A DNA stretch of 64,000 nucleotides from Cacajao melanocephalus (taxonomy: Eukaryota; Chordata; Mammalia; Primates; Pitheciidae). Shown here one piece after another: positions 1 through 13,840 of this stretch. The position numbers and the translations under genes are program-made. The DNA lies in contig CAUYLG010021615.1 in NCBI GenBank assembly GCA_963573385.1, forward strand, positions 1-64,000, written 5' to 3'. The number at the start of each line of letters is the position of its first letter. Within the stretch, counting starts at the first letter, position 1. The notes under the pieces are model-generated. The model had not been told where the DNA came from. It did no database searches and saw nothing but the letters and a program-made list of their open reading frames with translations.

Positions 1-187
1 TCATCCTCATCATCACCATCACCATCTGCATCCTCATCACTATCATCACCATCATCACCATTATCCTTGTCCTCATCACCATCACTATCACCATCACCAT
101 CCTCATCCTTGTCACCATCATCACCATCACCATCCTCATCACCATCATTATCCTCATCACCATCACTATCATCATTACCACCATCAT
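1..187. repeat. TCA-rich simple repeat (TCATCACCA/TCATCC)n
   Basis: The window opens inside a nearly pure array of TCA, TCC and CCA triplets (tcatcaccatcaccat type) that decays at about 187. The true left boundary is outside the window. A short degenerate outlier of the same composition lies at 553-598, so the array was once longer or has seeded a copy. It carries no stable unit beyond 3 bases. Confidence 0.9.
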
Positions 188-1590
188 ACTAGCTCTGTGC
201 AAGGTCCTTAGATAGAGGGCAGCCTGGGGCTGACCTTACACAAGAACAGGAAACCCCAGGTGAGCAGTGGGACATTATTGTGTGGCCTGGCCCAAGGATG
301 GGGAAGGGAAGAGGATAAGGGACAGGGAGTGAGGGATGAGGGCCCCTGGCCTCCTGGGACAGCCCAAGGTATAGCCTATCCTTATTCCTGGAGGTTTCAT
401 GACATCTTTGTGCTGCAGCCTCCCATAGTACAGTCGAGGTGACTGTCAACTGCACTCCTCAGATGAGGCACTGAGGCAAGCACCTTGCTGGTCATCTTGT
501 GAGGCCGGGAGACAGTGCACGCAATTGGGGCTCCAAGATCCTTGCCCACCCCCATCCTCATCACCAATATCCTTATCACCATTATCATCCCCAGGAGACC
601 AGCGTAGACCGTGAGCCCCAGAGATGACACAGCAAGGAGGGGCAGCCACTCTGGGCTCCCTAATGTCCCACAGCACCTCAACCTCAGCCCAGGCCACCTT
701 CCCAGGGATGGCTGAGGGTGGACCCTGGGGTCTTGCAGCCCTGGGCTCAGATGCAGCCTCTCCACCCCGTCACAGAGCAGGTGGAGAATCTGCCAGCCCC
801 CTCCAAGTCTGTCCCCACACCAGTGATGTGAGGACAACGAGAGGCCAGCACCCACCTCCCCCCAGGACCCGAAAGAAACTCCACCCAGCCCCCACCCAGG
901 CCTGGGCCCCGGGGCCAGCATCCTGCCTCCCTAGAGGCCTGCCATTCGGACCTGGGTCAGCCTTGTCTCAGGTGAGGATCCCAGGGAGGCAAGGCACAGC
1001 TCACAGTGTCTCAGAGCCACAAGGACCCCTCTGCTCCAGTGGTCTTGCAAGGCCACTCTGGCTTGGCCTGGCAGTAGCCCTGCTTTATCACAGAGATGCG
1101 GCAGGCAGGAGCCTGGCTGCGTCTGGACTGGAGGAGGGGGCAGGAGCCAGGCTGTGCTACAAACCCACCTGGAGCCACTTCCTCGATGCTTCTGCCCATC
1201 TCAGCCTCAGCAGAGATAGGAGGCTGGAGGACAGGCCTGAGGCCCATGCAGCCCGATTCATCTCACGAGAGACCAGGCCTGTGCTCAGCCGAGTTGCTGC
1301 GGCTTCTCATGCAGCACTGATGGTCCCCCTCCCCTGCTCACCCACCATGTGTTAGACACAGGGATCTGCATGAGAAACATGTGTTCCTCCCCTTCCAGAG
1401 ACCCACTAAAATGAGGGTGATGCAGAGTGAGCAGTGGGGAGCATAGTGGCAGGCTGCTCCCCTGGAGAAACACCCAGAGAAAGGGGTTCCACGCCTGGCA
1501 CCCAGGAGCGCCTGGCACCCAGGAGCACCTGGGGCCGATGGGCAGAAGACAGGCCACGTCTCAACAGAGCAGCCAACCAGCCTCCCTCAT
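188..1590. other. No gene or clear repeat; probable DGCR5 intron
   Basis: GC-rich primate sequence with only chance ORFs. One perfect 17-bp tandem duplication lies at 1493-1509 and 1510-1526 (gcctggcacccaggagc twice). Nothing else is recognised. Confidence 0.5.
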
Positions 1591-2121
1591 AAAAGTGTCC
1601 AGAAAACCAGTGACCAACAGCATCTGGAATACATATCCATGCCGAAAAAGGGGGAGAACGACGCTGCAGGAAGCAGGTAGTGTGAGAAAAAGACAAAAAT
1701 TAAAAGAAGCATCTAATTTGTGTCTTCCTAGGCACAGAAGGCGATTTAAAACAAGAACAGGGTACTATGAACAAGGAGGCATCAGGCAAAAAGAAAGAGT
1801 GCCTGGAAATTAAAAATAGAATCACTAAAATTAAAAAAAAAAATCAATACAAGTGTTGGAAAACAAGGTCAAAGAAATCTTCCAGAAAGCAAAACAAAAG
1901 GAGAAAAAAAAATGAATGAGATTCAGGAGACAAATATAGGTTGAACACCTAAGGGGAGTTTCAGAAGAGAAAACAAAAAACAGAGAAAAGTTAGCAAAGA
2001 AATAATATCAGAAAACTTCCCAAAGCTGAGTACCCAGTCCTCTACTGGGCATTCACAGTGCACTTTCAGGCCCCTGGGGGTCAAGAGAGGCCTGAAGCTC
2101 CAGGAGGAGAAGCTGGTCACA
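1591..2121 (+). repeat. A-rich fossil interspersed repeat, left part
   Basis: The base composition changes sharply to A-rich, with fossil retroposon wording such as caaagaaataatatcagaaa. The repeat is interrupted by the AluJ at 2135-2436 and resumes after it. I believe it is an old L1-related fragment, but I cannot fix the family. Confidence 0.5.
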
Positions 2122-2134
2122 AAGATGCAACATG

Positions 2135-2900
<766 letters not shown>

Positions 2901-5174
2901 TCACCTACCCCACGGCAGGATCGTGAAGATCATTTGTGTGACCTGGGTCGGGAAACACTCGCTGTGAATGTAACTGACGGCAGCGAGATGGCCATGCTGC
3001 GGAGTGTGCTGGAGGAGACGGAGCTGGAGTAGCAGCAGTGGGAATGTGACGGCAACCTCTGGCAAAGCCAGGGAGCAGGCAACGGTGGCTGCCTCCGAGG
3101 ACTGGGGCAGGGGCAGATTGAGCCCATTCTCCAGACTGGCCTTTGAGGCTGGGTGCAGGTGCTAACCCTGTGCAATACAGTATTGACTGAATGTTATTGT
3201 TTTAAAAACAACTGCATATTTGGCACTGAAATCTCAGACAACAGAGATAAATAAAAAGGAAAAAAGAAAGTGTATCTTCCAGAAGGCGGAGACATGTGGG
3301 TTAGAAGCAGGTATCTCCAAGGTGCAGGAAGAGACAGAGGGATGGTGAGAGCTCAGAGCACCTGGACACACAGCCCCGGGGCAGCTGGCGTCTGGCCAGG
3401 GAGAATCCCGGCTGCTTTGCTGCCCCCTGCTCAGCCAAGGGTGGCTGAGGATGCATCTGGGTCTCCCAGGACACGATGGGCTCTTGACCCCGGAGACGCT
3501 GCAATCCAGACACCTGGAGGGGCAGCTTCTGGCTTAAAATTCCAGCTCTGTGTTTGGGCCTTCTCTGCAGGCCGGGCAGCTGCTCCCCTCGTCCAGCCTC
3601 AGAGTTCCTGCCTGCCCACCCCGCCCAGCCCTCACCCTGCAAGGAAGCCCCACTCCCAGCTTCCCCTTACCCCTGCCTGCTCCCATCCCCTCCCTGTCAC
3701 AGATCCGAGCCCCGACTCCAGGCCAGGGTCCCTCGGGAACAGGGGGTAGGGGTGCGCGGTCAACACCTGGCAGGGGCCGCCTCGCTCTGGGGTGGGTGGG
3801 TGGCCCTGGGCCTCCTTGCTGACCTTGGCTGAATGCACACAGGCTTCTCTCAGCTGCTATGAGAGCCCCCAGTGTGTCCCTGCAACCAAACCGAGGCACG
3901 CACGCAGCGGCAACGTGAATAAGTAATTGCTCTTTTATTAACAAGTGATAAATTATTCCTATATGATTGTGTGTGATAACTCTTCCTTATTTGAAATCAA
4001 TTTGGGATGGAAATTGTTGGCGGCTTCTCACCCACGAGGGTGGGAGGCCCAGGTGCTGCTGCCTCTTGGAAAATGAGGTCAGTGTATTTCGGCTACTTCC
4101 TGAGGCTGATGCGCCGCCCCACTGGGTAGGGCCAGTGGAAGGGGGTCAGCTGCCCTCAGGGAGTCCAGGCAGTCCAGCCTCACTGCCTCAGCATGTCTGT
4201 CTGGGACTCACTCCACCGAGCCCAGGGCACAGAGAGGTCCCCAAGCCCAAGACCACACAGGGTCACCAGGGGTCAGGCGGCCATGCATAGGCCACATTGC
4301 GCTCATCCCCTCATGTAAGTCCCAGACTGGGCAGTCTGACCTTTCATCCCACAGAGGGCACCCCAAGACTTAGCTGGTCTCCGGGCCTGCCCAGACCACC
4401 CAACAGTGGCTTCTCAAATCTTCAAAGGCATAAACCATTCTCCTAAAATTGTCCTGATGATTTTACAACAGACCTGCCCCCATCCCCCAGCCTCACAGGG
4501 AAAGGTCCGGGGACTCAGACTGTTCAGGGCAGCCCCCTGGACCAGGCCTCAGCACCTCTTCTGTTAATGTATATTTAAAACCTTGCCTCCCACCGGGCAG
4601 CCAGCCAGCTGGGGCCTCCCTCCCAGGCCAGGCCTGCAGGAAGCCCCACCCCACCCTGCCCACTCCTCCACTGGCTGCTTCTCCAATCCCCATCTTGGCT
4701 GCAGCAGGCCTGGAGGCCCGGTCTTCCCCAGGCCCAGCCACATGGCCCTACTCAAGCACCACGTGTGCCTCTCGGCTAGGTTTCTCATCTGAGAAATGGG
4801 AGGGCTGGGTCTGGGTGAGGCGCTTCTGTGGGCACGCACCCAGGGTCTCCTCAGTGCCCTCCACCTTCCACCTACTGCCAGGTTCCACTCCACACCTCGC
4901 TGGCCCGCTTAGCAGGCCTTTCTGTCACTTGAAGCACCCTGGGGTTTGGGCTCCACAGGGGCTGGTGATCCACATACAGGAGGTGCTCCATAAACGTTTG
5001 TCATGTGACTGCACTAAATGCTCATCGCTAAGGGCAAGTGGCAGACGTTGTGCAGCTTGGAGGCAGCATTCCCCAGGATGTCCAGCCCTGGGAGAGAACC
5101 TTGGCCCACAGCCCATGAGGCACTGATGCTCCCGGGGTGGGGGCATGGCTCCGGCACCTCGTGCCAAGGGCACT
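2901..5174. other. No gene seen; AT-rich pocket at 3895-4020 and a MIR-like piece
   Basis: Mostly GC-rich unique sequence. At 3895-4020 the composition switches abruptly to AT-rich without matching a repeat I know (see findings). At about 4740-4830 'gtttctcatctgagaaatggga' looks like a short MIR core in + orientation. ORFs here are chance. Confidence 0.5.
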
Positions 5175-5552
5175 GTCTGTAAGTCGCTTTACTTCTGTTA
5201 CAATGTCTGCGTTTCCCCCATGTTCATGAGCTGAAGCCCGAACCCCCAGTGCGATAGTATTTGGAAGTGGGGCCTTTGGGAGACGATTAGGGTTAGATAA
5301 GGTCACAAGGCTGGGGCCCTCACCATGGTATGAGTGGCCTGGAAGAGAAAGAGACCCCAGAAAACGCGTGCCCTCCTCTCTCTCCACCCTTCCTTCCCCC
5401 AAGCCAGGAAGGGAACCCCCACCAGAACCCGCCCATGCTGCTCTCAGACTTACAGCCTCCAGAACTCTCAGGAAATACACTTCTGGTGTTTAGGACACCT
5501 TGTCTATTGTATTTTGTCATGGCAGCCTGATCAGACTAACACAACTTCTTAA
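5175..5552 (-). mobile_element. MLT1-like MaLR LTR (ERVL class), reverse orientation
   Basis: The block reads as the complement of an MLT1-type LTR. It has 'tatttggaagtggggcctttgggag', 'gattagggttagataaggtcac' and 'acagcctccagaactctcagga', and ends with 'atggcagcctgatcagactaacacaa', the complement of the LTR 5' end. It is a solo LTR with about 20% decay and no internal viral sequence. The subfamily was not determined. Confidence 0.75.
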
Positions 5553-8500
5553 AACTTTGGTGTATTTTTCTAGATTTTCTACAACGAACATGACCTCAGA
5601 AAATCAAGGGTGTTTTTCGTTTGTTCTGTTTGGTCTCATGCTGACACTGGGACAGGTGGAAGGGTGGGTGAGCCCGTCTTGCAGGTGGCAGGAGCCCCCT
5701 CCATGAGTCCCCATGCCCCGGGGTCCCTGCCCATCGCGATCGGCCCTGCAGGGCAGTCCTGCAAACAGGCCAGGGGCTGGGGCCCTGGCTTTGCCTGGGG
5801 AGTCTCAGGCAGGCCCCCCAACCTCTCAGAACTGGTTCCCTCAGCTGGAAATGGAGATAACAAGGCCCACCTCATGGCGGGGGTGGCACACGGCTTATGG
5901 TGGGTGCACAGGAAATGCCTGATCCACCCACCCAGAATGGGGCAGCCCCATTCTGCCTGGGGGTCCACTGTGTTCACCATCCCCCTGGAGGTCTTGGCCT
6001 CTTGGCCTCTCCCTGGAGGACCTTCTTACATCACCCCCAGAGGGACTACCATCCCCACCCTACAGAGAAGAAAAGCTCAGCTCCAAGGCCAAGTTGCAGC
6101 TGGGAAGGGCTCTGCTGGCATCCTACCTGGCCCTGACCCCCAGGCTGAAGCCAGCACCGCGCAGGGCTCTGCTGCTCCAAGGATCGTCGTCCCTGCTGGC
6201 CTTTGCTCAAGGAGCTCCCCCTCCAGAATGCCCTGCCCTATTCCCGGACACACTCCCTCCGGGGCCTTTTCTCCCCCAGGCCCACCCCTGCCACCCCCGA
6301 GGAGGCTGGCCCCTTCCCCAATCCCTTCCTCATCCGCACCACCATGTTGGCCCAGGTGTCCATCCTCAGACCCAGTAGGGCCACCATGGGAGCCTGGCCG
6401 GGTAATGGCCCATAAACTCCTGCACATGGAGTACTCAGGCAGGGAGGGGCACCAGCTTGGCGAGCATGAGTGACAGGCTGGGTGGGTCTTGACCTCGCCC
6501 TGGGCCTGGGGTAGCCCCATGCAAGTGGGGATGGTGAACACGGTGGACCCCCAGGCAGAAAGTGAGCCACAGGGGCTGCACAGGACTGCAGCCCCTCCCT
6601 CCCCTCAATTCACCAGAGAGTAACCTGTGACTCCCCTGGCCCCAGGGTCCTCATCACCTCGAGAGCCGGAGGCAGTGATGGAGACCGTCCTGCCACATCA
6701 AGCTCCCTGCGATCTGGGGGCCAGGGGATCCTGAGCACCCTGCCTCCTGGAGGGCTCTGCCTGCAGGGGACACTAGCGGCACCTTCGGGTGGGGTGGTTG
6801 GGGTGGCTTCCTGAAGGAAGTGATACCTCAGCCAGGAAGGGGGAGTGGGAACGGTCCTGACATGTGCCAAGCCTGGGGTCCAGCGTGCACTGTTTCTCAG
6901 CCAGGAGGGTGGAGGCGCTGAACCACTGGGGCCTCAGGTGTCCAGGTCACCTGCCCCTGGAGTCCCTGGTGGTGACAGAGGCCCTGGTGGGCAGGTCAGG
7001 GTTGGGGGCAGGCCAGGGCATAGGGGAGGGCTCACCGGGAGTTGGTGCCCCACCCACCACCCATCATCTGCCTCAGGCCACCCCAGGGGACGAGCCTCCG
7101 CTCCAGTAGCAAGTGAAGAACGGAGTCCATTAGGGCCGCCATCTGTCTCGGCTGTGACGGGTCCTCGCGGTGACATCCAGGAGGTATGTAGATAGAATAT
7201 CTTTATGGGGAGAGTTTTCCTTTTGCCAATTTTCAAATAGGAAGCCAGACACTTGTCACACCTGTCCCTGTGTCAGCCTCTGCCTGACATAAATTGGGGC
7301 CAAGGCAGGGAGATGAAAGACAGCCTGGACGCGGCCGGGTGTGCAGGGGCCACGTGTCAGGCCGCAGGAGCACCAGAGCCGCAGGCAGCCTCCCGCTGGG
7401 GCCGAGTGGGGCTCGCCCTGCCGTCCACCTCCGCAGCCTCCACCCTCCCTCCACTCCCCTCCGGACCCACAAGTTCTTCACCTGCCCTCCCCCAAACCAG
7501 AGCCCCCCAACCATCTCACACTGGCCGTGGGCTGTCCTGCAGCCGCTTGGCTTCCACTAGGGGACACTGGAGCTCCCCCAGCCCCCAGGCCAGCAGCTCC
7601 AGCTCCTCTTTCAGACCTGGGGCCAGTGTGGCCTCCATGAGCATTTAATGCGGGAGGCTCAGAGTCCTCAACCCCACCCCGCTGGCACTCCTAGGGACCT
7701 TGTGGGCTTCCGCATGTCTCCCTGGAATCTGGGGGTCTTGGGGTAGAGCGTGTCAAGAATCTCGAGGTCCCTGCCGCCAGCACAGGACTGTCTTGGAACT
7801 GAGGCCAGGAAGAATTTGCTAAAACAATGAAGGCAGAAGCAAGTGACTCCTGGGGGCCTTCCCTGCATCGAGGATGAGCCCAGGGTCCCCTGGGAGTACA
7901 CCTCGGTGCCGGAAACCGCACCAAGGATGAGGAGGGGAGGGCCCACCCCAGGGGACACTTGAGGTTCACCTGCCAGGCCACACTCACACCACAGCCCCCC
8001 ATGGCCCCAGCAGGTAGGGCAGGGGATGTGCCCAGCTGAGGGAACCATGGCAGTCCTGCTGCTGTCTCACTGGCCCTGGTGGGCTCATCTGTAGCCCCAA
8101 AGGGAACCCCGAGAAGCCAATCCTTGCTGGGCTCATGGGGTACCACCTCATACAGCCTCATCCCTCGGGAGGTCCTGAGGAGGCCCTGGGGCTGGGCAAG
8201 GCGGTGGCCGGCCAGCTCCATGCTCCCTGAAAGGGGGCCTGGATGTCCAGGGAGAGCCGGGAGGGAAGCGGAGACTCCCGTGGAGAGTGCGTGGGAGGGA
8301 ACTTGGCTGGGCTCCCCAAAGGAGGGGGCGCCAGGGCCGACTCCCAGGTTCCTGGTGGCATGCTTGGAGGCAGGTGGGGGCAGGAACTCCAGCGTGGCAC
8401 ATCCCGAGTGACCTTGGGCCAGCTCCTCAGCCCTCCCTCCACAGCCATGCTGGTAGCTGGCCAGGTGCGGGCAAATGAGTTCCCCAAGTGGGTGGAAGGG

Positions 8501-10004
8501 GCTTCTGGGCTGGGGGCCGTGCCCAGAGACAGGTGGCCACACTCCCACTGCCCAGTCCCACCCTGCCCTGCCACCACAGAGGACTCTGCCCAAGGACCAG
8601 GCAGGGACAAGGCCTCCCTTCCCTCAGCCCCACTGTCACTTGGGCTCCCCTGGCATGAACTAATGTGTCTCTCAGGACATCCTACAAGGACCCTCATGGC
8701 AGAAGGACCGATGGGAAGGGGCAGCCCCAGACAGCAGTTCCTTCTCTGTACCCCTAGGATTCCGCAGAGGCTCCAGCTCCAGGCAGTACAGCAGGGCGCA
8801 CATGCCTGTCCTCACTGGCCACACAGGCCGGCCAGGGTCCAGCCTGGACCCCCCAGGGCAGGACAGGGGTGAAGGCCCCGCCACCCCTGCCCAGGAGGCC
8901 CCACAGCCCCATCACCAGTCTCGATTTCCACAGCTAGGAACCTCCAGCTTGCCCAAATCAAGGTTCCACTACGGCCAGGCCCTGTGGGCAGTGCTCACTC
9001 ACCACCGCTCCAGCTTCACGATAGCCACGTGCAGGCAAAGGAGGCTCAGAGGGCAGGTGGCTCTCCCGGGGAAACAGAGCAACCCTGTGCAGCCATCTGG
9101 GCCAACTGACCTGCACCCGACAGCCAGCCTGGAAAGCCACCAGCCCTGGGGTCTCCCGGAGCTGACCCAGAGACAGACGGACACCAGGCACTGCCCACGA
9201 AGGTGCAAAGGCTCCTCCTCACTGGCACCTGGGCCCTCCCCCACTGCCAGTGTGGCTGCCTCACCCTTCATGGCGTTCTGCACCCTCAAGCTAGGCCTGA
9301 GCTCCTCAGGCGATGTGGAGAGGGGGAGGCACAGGTACCAGGCACTGGGGTCTAGGGACAGGGGCTTCCCCAGAGAGGATGGAAAAGAGGGTTCCTACGT
9401 GAGACCCTCTAGCCCAGGCCCTGAGAACGAAGGGCCCAAGGCTTCATCTAGGGACAGCCATGGGGGAGGTTAGGCAGGCAGCGCCTGGCTGGAAACGTCT
9501 TAGGGAAGCACTTGGATGAGATGGCAGGCAGGGAGCCGGGGCTGGCTGTGGCCACAGGCCAGGGATGGAGGCCAGGTCTGAGGCCCGCCCTCAGTGAGGA
9601 GTAAAGGGGATGGACTGGGATAGAGGGTGCAGGTTTGACACCGATTTTGCCTTTGGGGACAGGTAGACGGAAGAGGCTGGTACTCCAGGCTTGGATGCTG
9701 GGTACGGAGGACGTGACACTAGCAGACAGGCTGGATGTGGAGGCCCAGGTGTGCCGTGGGGGAAGCTGTGTGTGCAGGAGAGATGCCGAGCTGCTGGGGC
9801 ACAGGCCTGGCACGCGGCAGGGGACAGTCACCATTCCTTGACCCGCCCAGACCTGGGAGGCAGGGCAGAGCTGGTGACAGGACAGCCTGGGGCCTTGGAA
9901 TGATGACATCTGGCAGGTGGCGGAGGAGGGGGGCAGGTAACTGGGGACTGTGGACTCCCAGCTGGAATCTACCTCCACCTCCCACATCCGCGCACTGCCT
10001 TTTG
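5553..10004. other. No gene seen; unique GC-rich sequence
   Basis: Long stretch with high GC content, which produces many overlapping chance ORFs on both strands, none with recognisable domains. A small AT-richer island lies at about 7185-7300. No clear transposable element beyond possible MIR remnants. Confidence 0.5.
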
Positions 10005-10290
10005 CTCTTTACTGAGCACCTACTGTGTGCAGGGTCTGCTCTAGGCCCTGGGACCACCAAGGACCAGCCCTCTGCAACCCCAGCCCTGCACTCAGCCCCC
10101 ACCCCCTTCCTCCAGAGCCCCACCGCCCCCACGCTGACTCTAGTTGTTTTCCTACTCTTGAGGGCCCTGAGCTGGGAACACCACTTCTGGCCACCAGCCG
10201 TGGACTGCAGATGAGGCCCACAGTGACCAGGAAGGGCGGAGCTGCCCAAGGTCACACAGCAAGCCGGCACTGCACAAGCTGATCTCACGG
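10005..10290 (-). mobile_element. MIR SINE, reverse orientation
   Basis: The + strand shows the ends of a reversed MIR: 'tttactgagcacctactgtgtgcag' at the left and 'agatgaggcccacagtgaccaggaag...ctgcccaaggtcacacagcaag' at the right, with a diverged middle. Confidence 0.65.
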
Positions 10291-12948
10291 CTGCCCAGCC
10301 TTGGGGAAGGTGGGACTTCTGACATGTCCCCAAGCTGGCCTCATCTGAGCCCTGGCAGAAGGCAAATAAAGGCAACATCTCAACAAGGTCGTGATAGCCG
10401 GGACAAACTGAGGACACGGTGCTGGGGATCCAGGCAAGCAAGGGACAATCCAGGAAGGCTCCCAGGAGGAGGTGAGGGGCCTGGAGCCCTCCCTGGCCTG
10501 AGCCCCTCCTCGACACTCCAGCCTGCTTAGCCCTACCCCCTTCCTCGACGGGCCGCTCACCCAGCCTCGGCCTGACATTTCCCGTGACATTTGCTGCAAG
10601 AAATAGAGTCATAAATCCAAAGGTTAAATTTGCACATCGCCTCAAACTGCTGGGAGAAGCAGTGGTCCCTCCACCCACTGGGTGCCCCGTGGGTGCGGTC
10701 GTTGTGTGGCAGGGCCCATCCATCCTGGGGCCCTTGTTGGGGGCCCACAGGTCTCCTCCTCTGGTCCTCCAAGGCACCTCAACCACTGTTTCCCAAAACG
10801 AGTTCCTGGGCACACCAGGCCCTGAGGTGCATCGCATAAGGGTGCCTCTCAGAGAAGGCGCTGCCCCCCTAAAACAGGCCCCAAGACACCCTGTAGGAAA
10901 GGAGCGCCATCAGCACCATTTAATCCAGCAGGTCTCACATTTGACCACAAAGCCTTTATGTGAAACCCACCAACATTCCAAAGAACTTCAACTCCATAGA
11001 CCGTGACCCGTGACAGACAGCTAAGAATACCAGGGTGCCTACTGGAGAGCCAGGAGGCACCCGGGGGCCCAGGTCAGGCTGCTCTGAGTGAGGCGGGCGC
11101 CTGACACCCACTCCCAGATCAGCCCGGCTCCGTGTACCAGAGTCCTGAACGGGGCTCACCGCCTTCCAGGCCTGTGTGGACCTACATGGGGACCCTGGCC
11201 TGTGCCCACTCAGCCCCTCCTAAAGCCACTCTTGAGATATGCCAACACCCTTGCCTTTCTGCTCCACCTCCTGGGTCTGGCTGCCGTGGGCCACCTGCAT
11301 CAGACAGGACACAGCTGCGGGACGGTGCCAGCATCACCTCATGCCGCGCTGCTCCGCAAAAGAGGCCCCACAGGCAATAGTGGGCAAGACCAGACGCTGT
11401 GTGAAAGAGGCAGGGGAGCGGCCGCCCCAAGGCACCACTGCACAAATGGCCGTCCAGAGAGCTGACGGCCGGAAACAGACCTTACTCACTCCCCATCACC
11501 CACCCGGCTGGCCCATGGTTGTCAAAGGCCTCAGTGGGCTAGGAGTAGGGGGCATCTGGCCCTGCTGCCGAGTCCCCTGAAATCAGCCCAAGCATCAAGG
11601 GAGGGGCACGTGTGACCAGCCCCCGGACCTGGCGGGTGCCAGCTGAGGACATGGTGGGGAGGGTTGTACAGAACTGCGTTTCTGGGTGCCCAGCTCCGTG
11701 GCTGCAGGCAGTGCAGGGGGCCAGTGCAGGTCTGGATAAATAAATGATGGTGCATTCTCAGGAAGGGATTCCACACACACCAGTAAACCCGTGAGGCACA
11801 AGAATAGTTCCCGATGTGCAAAATGTTTAAAATAGAGTGATAAAAGAAGAAACAGCAGCACCTGGTGTGGGGGGACCCAGCTGGGCCCCAAGGGACAGTG
11901 CAGGGAGATTTGTGGGGTGGGACAGCATGCCCGCCACTCCGGTGGGGCTTCCTCCGGCCACTCTGTGACCTCCTCTCCTTTAAAGTATTTAATCCTAGAG
12001 ATTCATGACGCCAAGGATCACACCCCTTGATTTGCCTGGCTCAGATGAGACTCTGACAGGCCAGGAACGAATGAATGAATGAACAAATGAGAAAGTGAAC
12101 GGATGGTTGGGGCAAGTGCATCGTCTGGGATTTGGCTTTGAGGAGGGTGCCGGTGACCTTGGCCTGGGTGCAGCCAGGCGGCAGAGCAGGGCCACTGAGG
12201 GGTACAGAGAGGGCCCTGAGAAGGCATCAGCATAGCTGCAGAGGCAGCGGGCGGCCAGGCCAGCTCCTGCAGACCCCGAGGCCCATGCCCAGGGTGGCTG
12301 CAGAGGGTCAGGCAGGCCAGCGTGGGGGTCAGAGGTCAGGGCTCACCAGAATGGGGGCGGGACAGCATGAACCTCATTGATCAGTCAGTAGCCAAGTGTC
12401 AGGGGTCCTCACTAACCCTGTGCCAGGGCAGGGCGGGGCTCCTGGCTCACACACACATTTGCTCATTTCCAGGTCATCTTGGAACTCCCCCTGTGCTTCC
12501 TGCTCTTGACCCCTTTCCCAGGTGCACAGACTGAGGCTCCCAGGGAGACGTTCCGGGCCACAGGCCCAGGACAGCAGGAGGGCTCCTCGGCCTCCTGCCC
12601 GTCCTGGCCTCACCAGCTGGACCCTCCTGGTGCTGCACCAGCTGCACATGGCTGTCTGTGCCACAAAGCATGAATTCAAGGCCGGGGCAGAGACAAGGAG
12701 GGGCAGTGCTGGGCAGCTGCACCGTCCCTGGGCAGAGGGAGGGGGCAGACACCGTCCCACACACCCTGGCCTTCACAGCCCACCTGTCACTCACAGCAAC
12801 AGCAAACAAATCCCAGCCCCTCCACGTGCTGTGGGCCAGTCCCCAGCCACTGAGAACAGCAGGACCTACCCCCACCTTCAAGGGTCCCGGCCCCTGTGGG
12901 AGTGTCCTCCATGGACCCTCCACAAGCCCTCTGGCTTTCGGAGACCCT
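10291..12948. other. No gene seen; short GAAT microsatellite
   Basis: GC-rich sequence without a recognised element. A compact lower-GC block at about 10565-10645 and another at 11720-11850 (possibly a decayed L1 fragment) stand out. A (GAAT)4-like microsatellite lies at about 12068-12086. Confidence 0.45.
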
Positions 12949-13064
12949 CTGGAAACTGCCTGGGCAGAGAAGACCCACTTCAAGCCATGAGGTCAACACC
13001 GTGGCCAACAGGCCAGACCCTGGGCACGCTTGGCGGCCACTGCAGCTTGGCTGACTGGAGCACA
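12949..13064 (+). repeat. Left arm of a 116-bp inverted repeat
   Basis: This segment is the reverse complement of 14074-14189 with 114 of 116 positions matching. The mismatches are near the outer end: agagaag against agggaag, and cccac against cccat. The arms are separated by 1009 bp that contains MIR pieces. The arm itself is not a transposable element that I recognise. Confidence 0.95.
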
Positions 13065-13479
13065 GGCAAACCTACATTTCTGCCAGTCCCAGTGGAAGGA
13101 CCCCGGCACAGGGAAACTGAGGTTCAGGGGTTCCATAGCTCCCCCAGGTGAGGAACAAGGGGAGGGCAGGGAGGGAGTGAAGGTACTACGGGGGTGTCTC
13201 CCAAGCTGGGCAGCATCCTTGCCTTGCCCCCCCTCCACCCACCTGTGGCCTGAGTTGCCTGACTAGGGGCGTTTATCGTCCCTTCTGCAAATGGATGGGG
13301 TGAGGGGCCCAGCTGGCAGTGCAAAGGTCCCAGGAGGACTCTGCTGCGAGGGGGTGTGGGGAGGTGTTCTGGGCATTCTGAGGGCAGAACCACTGGAGTC
13401 AGAACTCCACGGGGAAGGTTAGGCCAACTCCACCCGGCCTCAACCTGGAAGTGCCCCGATAATCCCTGACGTGGACCCA

Positions 13480-13610
13480 TGTGGCAGGTGAAGATGACTG
13501 AGGCAGAGGTGACCTATCACACCCAAGGTCACACCGCCAGCAGGTGGCTGAGCCAGGACCCAAATCCAGGCCATGATTCTGCCATGGCAGGCCCTGCATG
13601 TGCCCCTCTG
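13480..13610 (-). mobile_element. MIR SINE fragment, reverse orientation
   Basis: The + strand has 'gaagatgactgaggcagag...cacacccaaggtcacaccgccagcaggtggctgagccaggacccaaatccagg', the standard complement of the MIR core and tRNA-related part. It lies in the spacer of the inverted repeat. Confidence 0.7.
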
Positions 13611-13689
13611 CCAGGTGCTGATGGCCACCCATTCCCACCCCTGGCATGGAGCTACCTTCCTCCTCACCTTAATGGAGCAGAGTGGGGAA

Positions 13690-13840
13690 CAGTACCCCCT
13701 TTATAGATGGGAAGACTGAGGCTTAGAAGAAGAGACTGGCCAGCCCCACTGCTGCAGCCGCCCCTCTGCTGGTATGTTTCACCCTCACACAACCTACAAG
13801 GATGACCTGCTGGTCCCTGCTCTACAGATGGGCCACTGGT
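13690..13840 (-). mobile_element. MIR SINE fragments, reverse orientation
   Basis: Two short MIR-core echoes, 'tttatagatgggaagactgaggcttag' and 'ccctcacacaacctacaaggatgacc...ctctacagatgggcc', again inside the inverted-repeat spacer. Confidence 0.5.

Noticed and set aside
3356..3380. Second RE1-like sequence (agagcacctggacacacagcc)
   Set aside because: Half-site spacing and several core positions do not fit the RE1 consensus.
7256..7263. T-box half-site tcacacct
   Set aside because: Tempting because TBX1 is in the same chromosomal region, but an 8-mer is expected about twice in the window by chance.
9719..10837. 372-codon open frame on the minus strand
   Set aside because: It lies across a MIR in GC-rich DNA where stops are rare. 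It has no recognisable domain and low-complexity P/G/S/R composition, and there are competing frames of similar length on the other strand.
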